In this document: one piece after another, positions 1 through 9,301 of the stretch
How positions within the stretch are numbered: position 1 is the first letter of the stretch
Layout of the letters: each line of letters begins with the position of its first letter
Assembly: GCF_017094505.1 (NCBI RefSeq)
Contig: NZ_CP064787.1
Coordinates: 1,116,001-1,180,000 of the forward strand
Length of the DNA: 64,000 nt
Source: Halapricum desulfuricans
GTDB lineage: Archaea > Halobacteriota > Halobacteria > Halobacteriales > Haloarculaceae
Reading direction: 5' to 3'
Notes under the pieces: model-generated
Databases searched by the model: none
Told to the model about the DNA's origin: nothing
Seen by the model: the letters and a program-made list of their open reading frames with translations, nothing else
Translations under genes and position numbers: made by a program

Positions 1-1
1 C

Positions 2-406
2 GACAGTGACGGAATTGCGTTCGCCTCGACGAACATGTCTGGCGGAACGATAGAAGACGAAGCCGAAAATACTGCTGGCCGTGACTTCAGCGGCGTTGCG
101 CCTGACTTGAGCGGGATTACTGTTCTAAGCTACTCCGTGACGATCCAAGAGGCTCAGTCCGCCGGCCCAGGAAACAATATAGATGTCACGTTCGATGTTT
201 CAACAAACGATCCCAACGCGCAGGTCAGAGTGCAGTCATTGAAAAACGGGGCCATACGAGAGGAAACCGAGATTATCGATGTGGAAGACAACCAGCCTCA
301 GACTGAAACTGTTGGAGGTAAGAACCAAGCGACTGATGTCCGAGTCATCCTGTATGGCAGCAACGGGACCGAACAAAACAGACAGACAGTCACGTATAAC
401 CCATGA
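2..406 (+). CDS. C-terminal part of a surface/secreted protein (partial)
   Basis: The reading frame is open from the left edge of the window to a TGA at 404-406, so this is the 3' end of a gene that begins outside. The first internal ATG is at position 35, but the codons before it (DSDGIAFASTN) stay open, so I do not take it as the start. The visible part of about 134 residues is acidic, rich in N, T and V, has no membrane segment, and looks like a beta-rich extracellular domain. Its stop overlaps the next gene's start (ATGA), which implies one transcript with the pilin-like PKD protein. The family is not recognised. Confidence 0.6.
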   Translation, partial: DSDGIAFASTNMSGGTIEDEAENTAGRDFSGVAPDLSGITVLSYSVTIQEAQSAGPGNNIDVTFDVSTNDPNAQVRVQSLKNGAIREETEIIDVEDNQPQTETVGGKNQATDVRVILYGSNGTEQNRQTVTYNP

Positions 407-2073
407 TAGACGGCGGAAATTCCCGCTGCCTGCGCGCCCAATCTGAAGTCGTCGGCGTCGCCCTCCTCGTCGGCGTGTTCGCGCTTCTCGCGTTACTCGT
501 CGGCACTGTCGTCATCGGCAATGTCACCGACCAGGCGAGCAACGAACCGCTGGCCGAGATCAACGCCTCAGCGTCGGCAAAGAACCTCACGCTAACCCAC
601 GGCGGCGGTGATGGCTTCGAAGAGACTGCTATCACCGTCATCCTCCGACAGAACGGAGACGAAACACGGTACGGACTCGAATCGTTCACCGAAAACCGGG
701 GCAGCGATACAGCGCGCTTCTCGGCCGGCGAGCGATGGGCCCGAAATCACACTCTCGAAGCCGGATTGGCCCGTGTACTCGTCGTGCATCGCCCGTCGAA
801 TTCAGTCGTCTACGACGAACGGATCGTGGTCCCAACTGCTCCGAACACACCACCCAAAGCGCAGTTTGACTACACGCCAGCGGATCCGGATCCAACTGAG
901 AACATCACTGTCGACGCCACCTCTTCGAGCGATCCTGACGGAAATATCACCAGCTACAGGTGGGACTTCAGCGACGGTACCACGGCATCTGGGCCAAGTA
1001 CCAATCACAGCTACTCCGAAGAAGGTGTGTATACGGTCTCACTCACCGTGACCGACGATCGTGGGGCTGCGACGACTGTGAGCGAACAGGTGACCGTCGA
1101 TTCGACTCCACCGTCGATCGCGAATGCGACACTCCGTGACGGCGACGACGACCGCAACGTCACCTCCGGCGACAGTGTCACAATCAGCGCGAACGTTTCA
1201 GATACCCTGACCGGCGTCGACAGTGTGACCGCTAACGCCTCGTCGCTGGATGCCGGGACGGTCACGCTCACCGACGGCGATGGTGACGGCACCTACACGG
1301 AGACGACGACTGTCGGGCCATCGCCGACCGAGGGGGAACAGTCGGTGACAATCGAGGCCGTCGACGGTGCCGATAACTCGAACACGACAGCGACAGATCA
1401 GTTGACCGTCGACACGACGGAACCGTCGGTCACTGATGCAACGCTGACTGATGACGACGGCGATGGCGTCGTCACGTCCCGCGATAGCGTCACAATCTCG
1501 GCTCATGTGTTGGATTCTATCTCGGGTGTTGACAACGTGACCGCAAACGCGTCTGCGTTCGATGCTGGATCGTTGATCGAACTCACTGACGACAACGGTA
1601 ACGGGACGTATACTGCGACAGTAGCCGTTGGCAACTCACCGACCGAAGGGAATCAGTCGGTGAGAATAAATGTCGTCGACAATGCAGGAAACCAGAACAA
1701 CACAACGACGAATCCGCTGACGGTCGATACAACCGCACCACAGATCGAGACGTTTGACGTGACTGATACTGGACGCGAGCGATTCGGTATGTACTGGGAT
1801 GAACAGTACGATATCAAGTGGAGTGTGTCCGACTCCCGGCACCAATCGACGACCGTGTACGTGAATCGGTCGGGGATCGAACAGGAAACTTACAGTACTG
1901 CCAGCGGGAGTCAATCCTATTCTCTTCCCTTTGCTTTTCTCTTCGGAGCCGAAGACACCCGCTACGAAATCAAAGTCGTTGCCGTCGATGAGGCTGGTAA
2001 CCGTGCCTGCCGGGTTGTCACCGACGAATCAGACGGACTTGGGCCAGATGAGTCACAGTACAGCGACTGTTGA
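403..2073 (+). CDS. Type IV pilin-like N-terminus with PKD and Ig-like repeat domains (surface adhesin-like)
   Basis: The product has 556 residues. Residues 10-40 carry an archaeal type IV pilin signal: RAQSEVVG followed by a hydrophobic helix, the expected substrate of a PibD-type prepilin peptidase. Residues 150-231 form a PKD domain ([32 protein letters not shown]). Two roughly 105-residue Ig-like repeats follow, at about 232-335 and 336-441, each opening with VD(S/T)T(P/E)PS and containing GDSVTIS or RDSVTIS. A third, divergent module ([13 protein letters not shown]) runs to the C-terminus. Many N-x-S/T sites suggest N-glycosylation. I infer a membrane-anchored or pilus-incorporated surface protein. 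It overlaps the preceding gene by 4 nt. Confidence 0.8.
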   Translation: MIDGGNSRCLRAQSEVVGVALLVGVFALLALLVGTVVIGNVTDQASNEPLAEINASASAKNLTLTHGGGDGFEETAITVILRQNGDETRYGLESFTENRGSDTARFSAGERWARNHTLEAGLARVLVVHRPSNSVVYDERIVVPTAPNTPPKAQFDYTPADPDPTENITVDATSSSDPDGNITSYRWDFSDGTTASGPSTNHSYSEEGVYTVSLTVTDDRGAATTVSEQVTVDSTPPSIANATLRDGDDDRNVTSGDSVTISANVSDTLTGVDSVTANASSLDAGTVTLTDGDGDGTYTETTTVGPSPTEGEQSVTIEAVDGADNSNTTATDQLTVDTTEPSVTDATLTDDDGDGVVTSRDSVTISAHVLDSISGVDNVTANASAFDAGSLIELTDDNGNGTYTATVAVGNSPTEGNQSVRINVVDNAGNQNNTTTNPLTVDTTAPQIETFDVTDTGRERFGMYWDEQYDIKWSVSDSRHQSTTVYVNRSGIEQETYSTASGSQSYSLPFAFLFGAEDTRYEIKVVAVDEAGNRACRVVTDESDGLGPDESQYSDC

Positions 2074-2079
2074 CACTGA

Positions 2080-2087
2080 CTTTTATC
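2080..2087 (+). promoter_or_regulatory. TATA-box candidate for the ThuA-like gene
   Basis: The motif CTTTTATC lies 25-32 nt before the ATG at 2112. That spacing places transcription initiation at or near the start codon, the usual leaderless arrangement in haloarchaea. It also supports choosing 2112 over the in-frame ATG at 2070, which would lie upstream of this box. Confidence 0.5.
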
Positions 2088-2111
2088 GAACTACCCTGTG
2101 TAGTCGAGCGT

Positions 2112-2852
2112 ATGCCCACGATCACAGTCTGGAACGAGTACATCCACGAGAAAGAGAACGACCGCGCCGCCGAACTCTATCCCGACGGCGTCCACACTCA
2201 CATCGCCAACATTCTCGCGGAAGCGGGCCACGACACACGCACTGCAACCTTACAGGAACCAGACCACGGCCTCACCGAAGAAGTCCTTGAAGACACTGAC
2301 GTCCTCTACTGGTGGGGCCACATCGCCCACGACGAAGTCGACGACCAGATCGCCGAGCGCGTCGCCCGGCACGTCCGCGAGGGGATGGGACTGGTCGTGT
2401 TGCACTCGGGCCACCACGCCAAACCCTTCCGGAAACTCCTGGGAATGGACGCCGATCTCACCTGGCGAGCGATCGGAGAGCGCGAGCGCCTGCACGTGGT
2501 CGATCCCGGCCACCCCATCGCAAGCGGGCTGCCAGAGAGCTTCGTCGTCCCCGAGGCCGAGATGTACGGCGAGCCCTTTACCGTGCCCGAGCCCGACCGG
2601 CTGGTGTTCGTCTCGTGGTTCGAGGGCGGGGAAGTCTTTCGCTCGGGGTGTTGCTATCGCCGCGGCAAGGGCCGAGTCTTCTACTTTCGGCCCGGCCACG
2701 AGACCTACCCCGTCTACCATCAGTCGGAAGTCCAGACAGTCCTGCGAAACGCCGCCGAGTGGGCCGCGCCCGTCGAGGGCAGTCCCTACCCGACCGAACC
2801 ACGCAACGTTCCCGACCCCGCAGAAGACATCGACGGGTACGAACCGCGATAG
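2112..2852 (+). CDS. ThuA-like domain protein (trehalose-utilization family)
   Basis: The product has 246 residues and is a complete ThuA-type class I glutamine-amidotransferase-like fold. The N-terminus ([14 protein letters not shown]) is typical. It is followed by a flavodoxin-like strand with [12 protein letters not shown], a [19 protein letters not shown] turn, and a C-terminal [13 protein letters not shown] near residue 200. ThuA proteins are linked genetically to trehalose and sucrose use, but their reaction is poorly defined. A GH77 and a GH13 enzyme follow on the same strand, which fits a carbohydrate role. The ATG at 2112 is preferred because a TATA-like box sits about 30 nt upstream. 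Confidence 0.85.
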   Translation: MPTITVWNEYIHEKENDRAAELYPDGVHTHIANILAEAGHDTRTATLQEPDHGLTEEVLEDTDVLYWWGHIAHDEVDDQIAERVARHVREGMGLVVLHSGHHAKPFRKLLGMDADLTWRAIGERERLHVVDPGHPIASGLPESFVVPEAEMYGEPFTVPEPDRLVFVSWFEGGEVFRSGCCYRRGKGRVFYFRPGHETYPVYHQSEVQTVLRNAAEWAAPVEGSPYPTEPRNVPDPAEDIDGYEPR

Positions 2853-2922
2853 TGACGTGACTTGTCGCCGATCGCCGAGTCGTCTCCTTCAGCGGTGGGT
2901 CCCGACGCCGGGCGAACCGCCC

Positions 2923-2931
2923 ACATATAAG
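2923..2931 (+). promoter_or_regulatory. TATA-box candidate for malQ
   Basis: ACATATAAG lies 26-34 nt ahead of the malQ ATG at 2957, so malQ probably has its own leaderless promoter and is not simply read through from the ThuA gene. Confidence 0.5.
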
Positions 2932-2956
2932 ACCCTTCCACCGGAACCGTTCGGGT

Positions 2957-4444
2957 ATGTCCTTCGAGAGACAGAGCGGCGTCTTTCTTCACGTGTCGTC
3001 GCTTTCCGGACCTGACGGCATCGGGACGCTCGGAGAGCCGGCTCACGAGTTCGTCGAGTACCTCGAGACGGCCGAACAGTCCCTCTGGCAGACCTGCCCG
3101 ATCGGCCCAACCGATCCGAGACAGGGAAACTCCCCGTACTCGTCGTTCTCCGCGCGTGCGGGCAATCCCCTGTTCATCGAACTTGACGCGCTCGCCGAGG
3201 AAGGGTGGCTCGACGACCCCGATCGCCCCGATTTCGACGACCGCGAGGTCGAGTACGAGCGGGTGATGGCGTTCAAACGGGAGGCGCTTCGTGACGCTTT
3301 CGAGGGGTTTTCCGACGTCGCCGACGCGGACGACTGGGCGGCCTTCGAGTCGTTCTGTGAGGAGAACGCCGAGTGGCTCGACGACTACGCGCTCTTCCGG
3401 GCGCTCGACGACCACTTCGACGCCGATACCTGGCTGGACTGGCCCGACGGAGCGAAGTTCCGCGATCCCGACGCGCTCGAGCGATACCGGGAACAACTCG
3501 CTCGGGACGTTCGGTTCCGACAGTTCCTCCAGTGGGTCTTCGATCGACAGTGGGCGGAGCTACGCGAGCACGCCCACGAACACGGGGTCGAACTCGTCGG
3601 AGACATGGCGATCTACGTCGGGACCAACAGTGCCGACGTCTGGGCCAACCCGGAGATATTCAAACTCGACGAGGAGCGAGAACCGATTTACGTCTCTGGG
3701 GTCCCACCGGACGACTTCTCGGACACGGGGCAGCTCTGGGGCACGCCAGTCTACGACTGGGAAACGCTCGCCGACCGCGAGTACGACTGGTGGATACAGC
3801 GTTTCGCCGGATTACTCGACCGCTTCGACGTCTTCAGGATAGACCACTTCAAGGGGTTCGAGAGTTACTATCAGGTACCCGCCGAGGAGGACACGGCGAT
3901 GAACGGCGAGTGGGTCTCGGGTCCGGGTCGGGACTTCTTCGAGGCCGTCCGTGAGAGACTCGGCGACCTCCCGATCGTCGTCGAGGACCTCGGCGAGGTC
4001 ACCGACGCGACGCGGGCGCTCCGAGACGCGTTCGGGTTCCCCGGGATGCGAGTGGCGGGGATGGCTGACTGGTGTGACGACGATCACACGCATCACCCGG
4101 CGAACTACGACGACGACTCGGTCGCCTACGCCTCCACGCACGACACGAGCACGACGCCCGGGTGGTACGAGGACCTCTCCGAGACGCAGAAACAGTGTCT
4201 TCACTCTGTGGTCGATCACGAAGGCGGCGAGGTGCACTGGGATATCATCGAAGCCGTCTGGGCGTCCCCGGCGATCATCACGATCGCACAGTTCCAGGAC
4301 TTCCTCGGACTGGGGGACGAACATCGGTTCAACCTTCCCGGCACGGCGACGGGGAACTGGAAGTGGCGAATGCGTCGGTCAGAGCTCGATCCGGCTGTTG
4401 CTGAGCGGCTCGCCGACGTCACCCGACGGACTGACCGGCGCTGA
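2957..4444 (+). CDS. malQ: 4-alpha-glucanotransferase (amylomaltase, GH77)
   Basis: The product has 495 residues, the full length for a GH77 enzyme. It should transfer maltosyl or glucanosyl units between alpha-1,4-glucans, releasing glucose, in the cytoplasm. Diagnostic stretches in order are GNSPYSSFSARAGNPLFIEL near residue 55, GDMAIYVGTNSADVW near 215, SGVPPDDFSDTGQLWGTP (the 250s loop), FRIDHFKGFESYYQVP with the catalytic Asp, VVEDLGEVT with the acid/base Glu, and YASTHDTSTTPGW with the third carboxylate. All catalytic positions are present. Together with the neighbouring TreS-like enzyme it suggests maltodextrin handling. Confidence 0.96.
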   Translation: MSFERQSGVFLHVSSLSGPDGIGTLGEPAHEFVEYLETAEQSLWQTCPIGPTDPRQGNSPYSSFSARAGNPLFIELDALAEEGWLDDPDRPDFDDREVEYERVMAFKREALRDAFEGFSDVADADDWAAFESFCEENAEWLDDYALFRALDDHFDADTWLDWPDGAKFRDPDALERYREQLARDVRFRQFLQWVFDRQWAELREHAHEHGVELVGDMAIYVGTNSADVWANPEIFKLDEEREPIYVSGVPPDDFSDTGQLWGTPVYDWETLADREYDWWIQRFAGLLDRFDVFRIDHFKGFESYYQVPAEEDTAMNGEWVSGPGRDFFEAVRERLGDLPIVVEDLGEVTDATRALRDAFGFPGMRVAGMADWCDDDHTHHPANYDDDSVAYASTHDTSTTPGWYEDLSETQKQCLHSVVDHEGGEVHWDIIEAVWASPAIITIAQFQDFLGLGDEHRFNLPGTATGNWKWRMRRSELDPAVAERLADVTRRTDRR

Positions 4445-4457
4445 TACTGCCGGCGTC

Positions 4458-4491
4458 AGCGTGTATCCGGCACTCTGTCGCGCCGTGATAC
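4458..4491 (+). terminator. Stem-loop candidate downstream of malQ
   Basis: GTGTATC and GATACAC are a perfect 7-bp inverted repeat around a loop of about 20 nt, beginning some 14 nt after the malQ stop. It could be a 3'-end structure. No long T-run follows immediately, so terminator activity is only a suggestion. Confidence 0.25.
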
Positions 4492-4626
4492 ACCTACCGT
4501 AATGACTAAGTTTAACTGCGGTTGTAAAAACGCTAGGACGGTGAAGCGGACGCGACCGGCTCGATCCTACTCGTGGCCGTTCGTCCCCGCCCGCGTTCGG
4601 GGTCCGTCTCACGCGGAGGAGCTACC

Positions 4627-6225
4627 ATGACAGACCGGATCGAGACGCTGTGGCGAGAGATTTACGGGACCGACTATCCAGAACGCTTCGAGGAGTTGCG
4701 GGCGCTGCTCGACGAACGGAGCGCGCAGGTCGACTACGCGCCCGAGGAAACTGACTGGTACCAGACCGGCGTCGTGTATTCGATGTACGTCGATCTCTTC
4801 GCGGACGACTTCGACGGGCTAGTTGAGCGGCTCGAGTATCTCGACGAACTCGGTGTGACGATCGTCTGGCTGCTGCCCGTTCTCGAATCGCCGATGGTAG
4901 ATCAGGGATTCGACGTCTCGGATTTCACCAGTATTCGGGACGAGCTCGGCGGGAACGAAGCGTTTCTCGAGTTTGTCGACGCTGCTCACGACCGGGGCAT
5001 CAAAGTCGTCTTCGACGTGCCGATCAATCACACGTCCGACCAGCACCCGTGGTTCCAGAACGCCCGACAGAGCGAAGATGCCGAGTACCGCGACTACTAC
5101 ATCTGGAACGACGATACCGAAAAATACCAGGACGCGCGCTTGCTATTGAAGGGCGTCTCCGACTCGAACTGGACGTATAACGAACCCACGGACGACTACT
5201 ACTTCCATCGGTTCTACGACATCCAGCCGGATCTGAACTACAGGAATCCGGACGTCCTGATCGACATGCTCCGAATCCTGACACGCTGGCGTGTCGCAGG
5301 CGTCGACGGGTTCCGGATGGACGCTGCCCCGTTCCTCTGGAAGCGAGAGGGGACCGACTGCGAGAACCTCCCGGAGACCCACGCGATCCTGAAACTCTTC
5401 CGGGCGGCGTTCGAGTACGTCGCCGACGGGACGGTGATGATCGCCGAAGCCAACCAGGAGCCCGCGGACGTCATCGACTACTTCGGCGACGGCGACGAGT
5501 GTCACGTCGCGTATAATTTCCCCGTCATGCCGAAGTTCTTCCTGGCGCTGGCCGAGAACGACCCGACCCGTCTCACTGACGAACTGGCGGCACTCGAGAC
5601 GCTTGACGTTCCCGATGACGCACAGTGGTTTACGTTCTTGCGCGTCCACGACGAGCTGACGCTGGAGTTCGTCAGTCCGGACGAACGCCAGTTGCTCAAC
5701 GACCACTATCTCGAGGACGAACGCTGGTCGTTCCGCGACGGTGAGGGGATTTCCGGGCGGCTATACAACCTTCTGGAGGAGGACCCCGACAGGGTACGGC
5801 TCGCGTATTCGATGCTGTTCGCCGTCGAGGGCACCCCGATCATCTACTACGGCGACGAGATCGGTATGGAAAACGATCGCGGGTTTTACGAGGAAATGAA
5901 CGAGACACTCGGCTACGGTGACAGCCGCTACCTCCATCGCGGTCCTTTCGACGAGGCGCGCAAGACATCGGCAGTAACCGGCGAGGACGACGACGCCCAC
6001 GCGATATGGTCCGGGCTCCGGGAGATGATCGATGTCCGGACGAACAACCCGGTCCTGTTCAGACAGACACCGACATACAGCGCCGAGAACGGCGTATTCG
6101 TCTCGACGCGAGTGCATGACGATCGGACCGCGACGATATACAACAACGTCACTCCGGAATCTCGAACTGTCGACGGGGTCGAACTCGACGGCTACGAGTA
6201 CGTGTGGGACCTATCGGACCGCTAG
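4627..6225 (+). CDS. GH13 alpha-amylase family enzyme, trehalose synthase (TreS)-like
   Basis: The product has 532 residues. It has the GH13 (beta/alpha)8 signature: region I VVFDVPINHTSDQHPWF, region II GVDGFRMDAAPFLW (nucleophile Asp), region III MIAEANQ (acid/base Glu), and region IV LRVHDELTLEFV (transition-state Asp). HDELTLE together with FLWKREGT and QPDLNYRNPDV is characteristic of TreS (maltose alpha-D-glucosyltransferase, interconverting maltose and trehalose). An amylosucrase-like or alpha-glucosidase activity cannot be excluded. The start is set by a Shine-Dalgarno GGAGGA at 4615-4620, six nt before the ATG, so this gene has a leader of at least tens of nt, unlike malQ. Confidence 0.85.
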   Translation: MTDRIETLWREIYGTDYPERFEELRALLDERSAQVDYAPEETDWYQTGVVYSMYVDLFADDFDGLVERLEYLDELGVTIVWLLPVLESPMVDQGFDVSDFTSIRDELGGNEAFLEFVDAAHDRGIKVVFDVPINHTSDQHPWFQNARQSEDAEYRDYYIWNDDTEKYQDARLLLKGVSDSNWTYNEPTDDYYFHRFYDIQPDLNYRNPDVLIDMLRILTRWRVAGVDGFRMDAAPFLWKREGTDCENLPETHAILKLFRAAFEYVADGTVMIAEANQEPADVIDYFGDGDECHVAYNFPVMPKFFLALAENDPTRLTDELAALETLDVPDDAQWFTFLRVHDELTLEFVSPDERQLLNDHYLEDERWSFRDGEGISGRLYNLLEEDPDRVRLAYSMLFAVEGTPIIYYGDEIGMENDRGFYEEMNETLGYGDSRYLHRGPFDEARKTSAVTGEDDDAHAIWSGLREMIDVRTNNPVLFRQTPTYSAENGVFVSTRVHDDRTATIYNNVTPESRTVDGVELDGYEYVWDLSDR

Positions 6226-6275
6226 AGTAGTACCGTTTGCCATCCGGTTGCGAGACGCCGAGCAATCTGACTTGT

Positions 6276-6614
6276 TCAGAACTGGTAGCGACGGTCGTCA
6301 GGGTCGCCCTGCGGGCCGTTGCCCACGCCGGCCGTCCCGCCAGTCATCTCGTCGAATGTCATACCGGATAGGTATTCGTCGTACGTGACGTCGTACTGAT
6401 CGCGGAGCTGGAAGTCGAGTCGGCCCGTATCGACCTGCTGCTGGAAGAACGCGTGGACGGCCCGCCGGACGAGTTCGTCGGGATCGGCCGGCCCCAGTGC
6501 GGCGGTCAGCATCGCGAGTTCCGTTCGAGTCTCCCGATCGAGAGTGACGTCGATCGAATCGTCGAGTTCGCCTGCCGTGTCGGTCACGTCCGCGTCGAGG
6601 TCGTCGAGACTCAT
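6276..6614 (-). CDS. Haloarchaeal hypothetical protein, RHH-like N-terminal half
   Basis: The product has 112 residues and is very acidic. Residues 20-60 (IDVTLDRETRTELAMLT followed by a helix ending HAFFQQQ) look like a short strand plus two helices, as in ribbon-helix-helix antitoxin or regulator folds, but no family can be named. The C-terminal third is D/G-rich and probably flexible. It is divergent from the aldo/keto reductase gene with 105 bp between the starts. The function is unknown. Confidence 0.65.
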   Translation of the reverse strand: MSLDDLDADVTDTAGELDDSIDVTLDRETRTELAMLTAALGPADPDELVRRAVHAFFQQQVDTGRLDFQLRDQYDVTYDEYLSGMTFDEMTGGTAGVGNGPQGDPDDRRYQF

Positions 6615-6685
6615 ACCGGGAGATACGCCCCGACCGGGAAACGCCTTTCGACGACGGACAACAGTGTCCGACGGTCCGGCCGGTA

Positions 6686-6693
6686 CTTATACG
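6686..6693 (+). promoter_or_regulatory. TATA-box candidate for the aldo/keto reductase gene
   Basis: CTTATACG is 27-34 nt upstream of the ATG at 6720 and fits a leaderless promoter. Confidence 0.45.
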
Positions 6694-6719
6694 TGATCGG
6701 GTGATGTACTCTGGACGGC

Positions 6720-7748
6720 ATGGAGTACACGACACTCGGAGCGACGGGCACGCGCGTCTCGCAACTGTGTTTCGGCACGTGGCGGTTCGGACGGGAGACC
6801 GGCGGCGTCGTCGAGACCGACCGCGAGCAGGCACACGAGCTGCTCGATGCGGCCAGAGATCACGGGATCAACTTCATCGACACGGCCAACGTCTACGGGA
6901 CGCCACACGGCACGAGCGAGGAGTACGTCGGCGAGTGGCTGGCCAGCCACGATCGGGAGGACTTCGTCGTCGCCTCGAAGGTCTACTTCCCCTTCGACGG
7001 CTGGGGCGAACCCGGACCGAACGACCGGGGGCTGGGACGCAAGCACATCCGCGCTCAGATCGAGGGGACGCTCGAACGGCTCGACACCGACTACCTCGAT
7101 CTGTACTACATTCACCGCTGGGACGAACGGACGCCGATCGAGGAGACGCTCCGGACACTGAACGACCTCGTCCGGGCGGGGAAGGTCAACTACCTCGGCG
7201 CGTCGACGATGGCGTCCTGGCAGCTGACGAAGGCCCTCTGGAAGAGCGACGTCGAGGACCTCGCCCGGTTCGACGTGACCCAGCCGCTCTTTCACGCGGG
7301 GTATCGCGACGACGTCAAGGACTATCTCGACGTCTGTGCTGATCAGGATCTGGCAGTCTGTCCGTACTCGCCGCTCGCGGGCGGGTTCCTGACCGGCAAG
7401 TACGAGCGCGTCGACGAGGACGACCCTACGGCGTTCGAGGGGCCGGAGGGTGCCCGCGGGAATCTCGACGACCGGTTCGACGACTACTACCTCTCGGAAC
7501 GGGGCTGGCACGTCCTCGACGAGATCCGGGCGATCGCGGGGGAACTCGACGCGACTCCTGCACAGGTGGCGTTGCGCTGGCTGATCGAACAGCCCGACTT
7601 CACCACGGTCCCGATCGTGGGTGCGCGGACGACCGAACAGCTCGAGGAGAACGTCGGCGCGGTCGACATCTCGCTGTCCGACGAGCAGTTCAACCGCATC
7701 GTCGACGCGAGATACGCCGAGGAAGGCAAACGCTGGGGACACCGGTGA
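6720..7748 (+). CDS. Aldo/keto reductase
   Basis: The product has 342 residues and is a cytoplasmic NAD(P)H-dependent TIM-barrel oxidoreductase. The N-terminus MEYTTLGATGTRVSQLCFGTW is the classic first strand. FIDTANVYG carries the catalytic Asp and Tyr, DLYYIHRWD carries the active-site His, and the C-terminal IVGARTTEQLEENVGAV is the phosphate-binding segment of the cofactor site. It resembles the AKR11/AKR12-like general stress and sugar reductases. The natural substrate cannot be read from the sequence. Confidence 0.95.
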   Translation: MEYTTLGATGTRVSQLCFGTWRFGRETGGVVETDREQAHELLDAARDHGINFIDTANVYGTPHGTSEEYVGEWLASHDREDFVVASKVYFPFDGWGEPGPNDRGLGRKHIRAQIEGTLERLDTDYLDLYYIHRWDERTPIEETLRTLNDLVRAGKVNYLGASTMASWQLTKALWKSDVEDLARFDVTQPLFHAGYRDDVKDYLDVCADQDLAVCPYSPLAGGFLTGKYERVDEDDPTAFEGPEGARGNLDDRFDDYYLSERGWHVLDEIRAIAGELDATPAQVALRWLIEQPDFTTVPIVGARTTEQLEENVGAVDISLSDEQFNRIVDARYAEEGKRWGHR

Positions 7749-7836
7749 CAGCGACACCGATCGCGATTAGGTGAGCTGACACCACTCACGACGCGCTGAA
7801 CTGACACCGATCCCGAACAAGTCGCCGTGGCGGCGA

Positions 7837-9114
7837 TCAGAAGAGCTTGTCGGGGTCGGCTGTCGTCCGGTCGCGCCGCGAGACCAGCAGCTCGTCGAGC
7901 GCTTCGCTCAGTTGCGTCTCGTTGGGGAGCGCGTGGATCTCGCAGTCGAACGCGACCGACTCGGTGGTGATCCGCGACTCGATCGTGTACGCGTGCGTCT
8001 GGAACGGGCCGAGTTGCTCGGCGACCAGTTCGATCAGCGTCATCTCCATGTCGTCGCTGAACTCCGGCGGCGTGTGATCGACGGTCGTCTGCAGGACGTT
8101 GGCCCAGCCGTCGAGGAACCCCGAGGCCATGTTGTTGCCCAGCTCCTCGAGCGCGCTCCTGTGCATCCGAGTGAGTCCGTCGCCGTCCGGATCGGTCGGG
8201 AGCATCTCCTCGGCGACGCGACGGGCTGACTCGTCCGGGAACATGATCGCTAGGTGGCCGCTTGGCCTGCCCTCGAACTCCAGGGTCGTCCCCACGTAAG
8301 AGTCGGCGTTCAGGCTCGTCGAGATATCGTCGATCGGCGTGAAGTTGATCCCGGCGATTTCGGTGTCGGTCTCGATCCCGGTAAAGGCCGTCACCCGCTC
8401 GGCGGCGGCTCTCGTCCCGGCTCTGGTCAGGTCGCTGAAGACCGAGAGCTTGTCCAGCGATAGCGGCGTCGACGGACTGTCGTCGGTCTCGAAGAGCTCG
8501 CTGTCGCCACCTCCGAACAGGGTGTTTCCGCCCTCGGAAGTGTCGCTGTCGTCGGTCTCGACGCCACTCTCATCGCCTCCTTTCGACAGCAGCGTCTCCA
8601 GCGACGCCGCGTCGGGCACGAGATACAGCTTGACCCGTCCCGGACGGCCGACGACGTCGATGCTGCCCTGAAACAGCGGCGTGCTCTCGGCGTCGTCGCT
8701 GATCGAATCGAAGCCGAAATCGTGTACGGCCGGGTCGGGGACGTAGGTCACCGTCTCGACAATCAGCTCGCCGCCGACGTACGATTCCCACTCGTCGACG
8801 AACGCGTCGAACAACTCGCTGGCCAGTCCGTCGACCCTCCCCTCATCGCTGCGGCTCCGTACCAGTGACCGCACACCCTCGTCGAACGTCAAGAGCGCCG
8901 TCCCAGAGAGCCGACCGGCGACGTCGAATTTCAGACACTCCTCGTCGCCTGTCAGCAGCGCCGCGACCAGATCCTGCTGGCTGGTAATCCGGATCCGGGT
9001 CGCGCCGATCGTCGTCTCGACGCCGATCGCGTCCGAGAACTGCTTTCCCGCCCGCTCGGCTCCGTCTCGCGTTCTGAGATTGAGCTGCTCGAGGGAGTCG
9101 GCGTCTACTTGCAT
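7837..9114 (-). CDS. Large two-domain CheC-type chemotaxis protein
   Basis: The product has 425 residues, about twice the usual CheC length. The C-terminal half is a CheC domain with the phosphatase motif intact: SALEELGN fits S-x3-E-x2-N, and a Pro follows after 22 residues (within GWANVLQTTVDHTPP). The N-terminal half (residues 1-160) looks like a divergent CheC/CheX-like repeat without that motif, and a low-complexity acidic linker joins them. CheC proteins dephosphorylate CheY-P and bind CheD. Archaeal taxis uses several CheC paralogues. No other taxis gene is adjacent. A second CheC lies at 24369. Confidence 0.85.
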   Translation of the reverse strand: MQVDADSLEQLNLRTRDGAERAGKQFSDAIGVETTIGATRIRITSQQDLVAALLTGDEECLKFDVAGRLSGTALLTFDEGVRSLVRSRSDEGRVDGLASELFDAFVDEWESYVGGELIVETVTYVPDPAVHDFGFDSISDDAESTPLFQGSIDVVGRPGRVKLYLVPDAASLETLLSKGGDESGVETDDSDTSEGGNTLFGGGDSELFETDDSPSTPLSLDKLSVFSDLTRAGTRAAAERVTAFTGIETDTEIAGINFTPIDDISTSLNADSYVGTTLEFEGRPSGHLAIMFPDESARRVAEEMLPTDPDGDGLTRMHRSALEELGNNMASGFLDGWANVLQTTVDHTPPEFSDDMEMTLIELVAEQLGPFQTHAYTIESRITTESVAFDCEIHALPNETQLSEALDELLVSRRDRTTADPDKLF

Positions 9115-9301
9115 GTGCTCACCTCCAGTGGTCCGGACGTCCCTGCTGGCCGCTTGCAGGTCTGTGTGTCCATCACGCGAGAGACTCGGCTACGACCGTT
9201 AAGATCTTTGGGAGCAGTTCTCAATCGTTGTAATCGGGACGAAACGTGCGTCTCTCTGGTAGTTCCGGGAACGCAAGGGTCCTGGACGGACAGCGTCCGA
9301 C

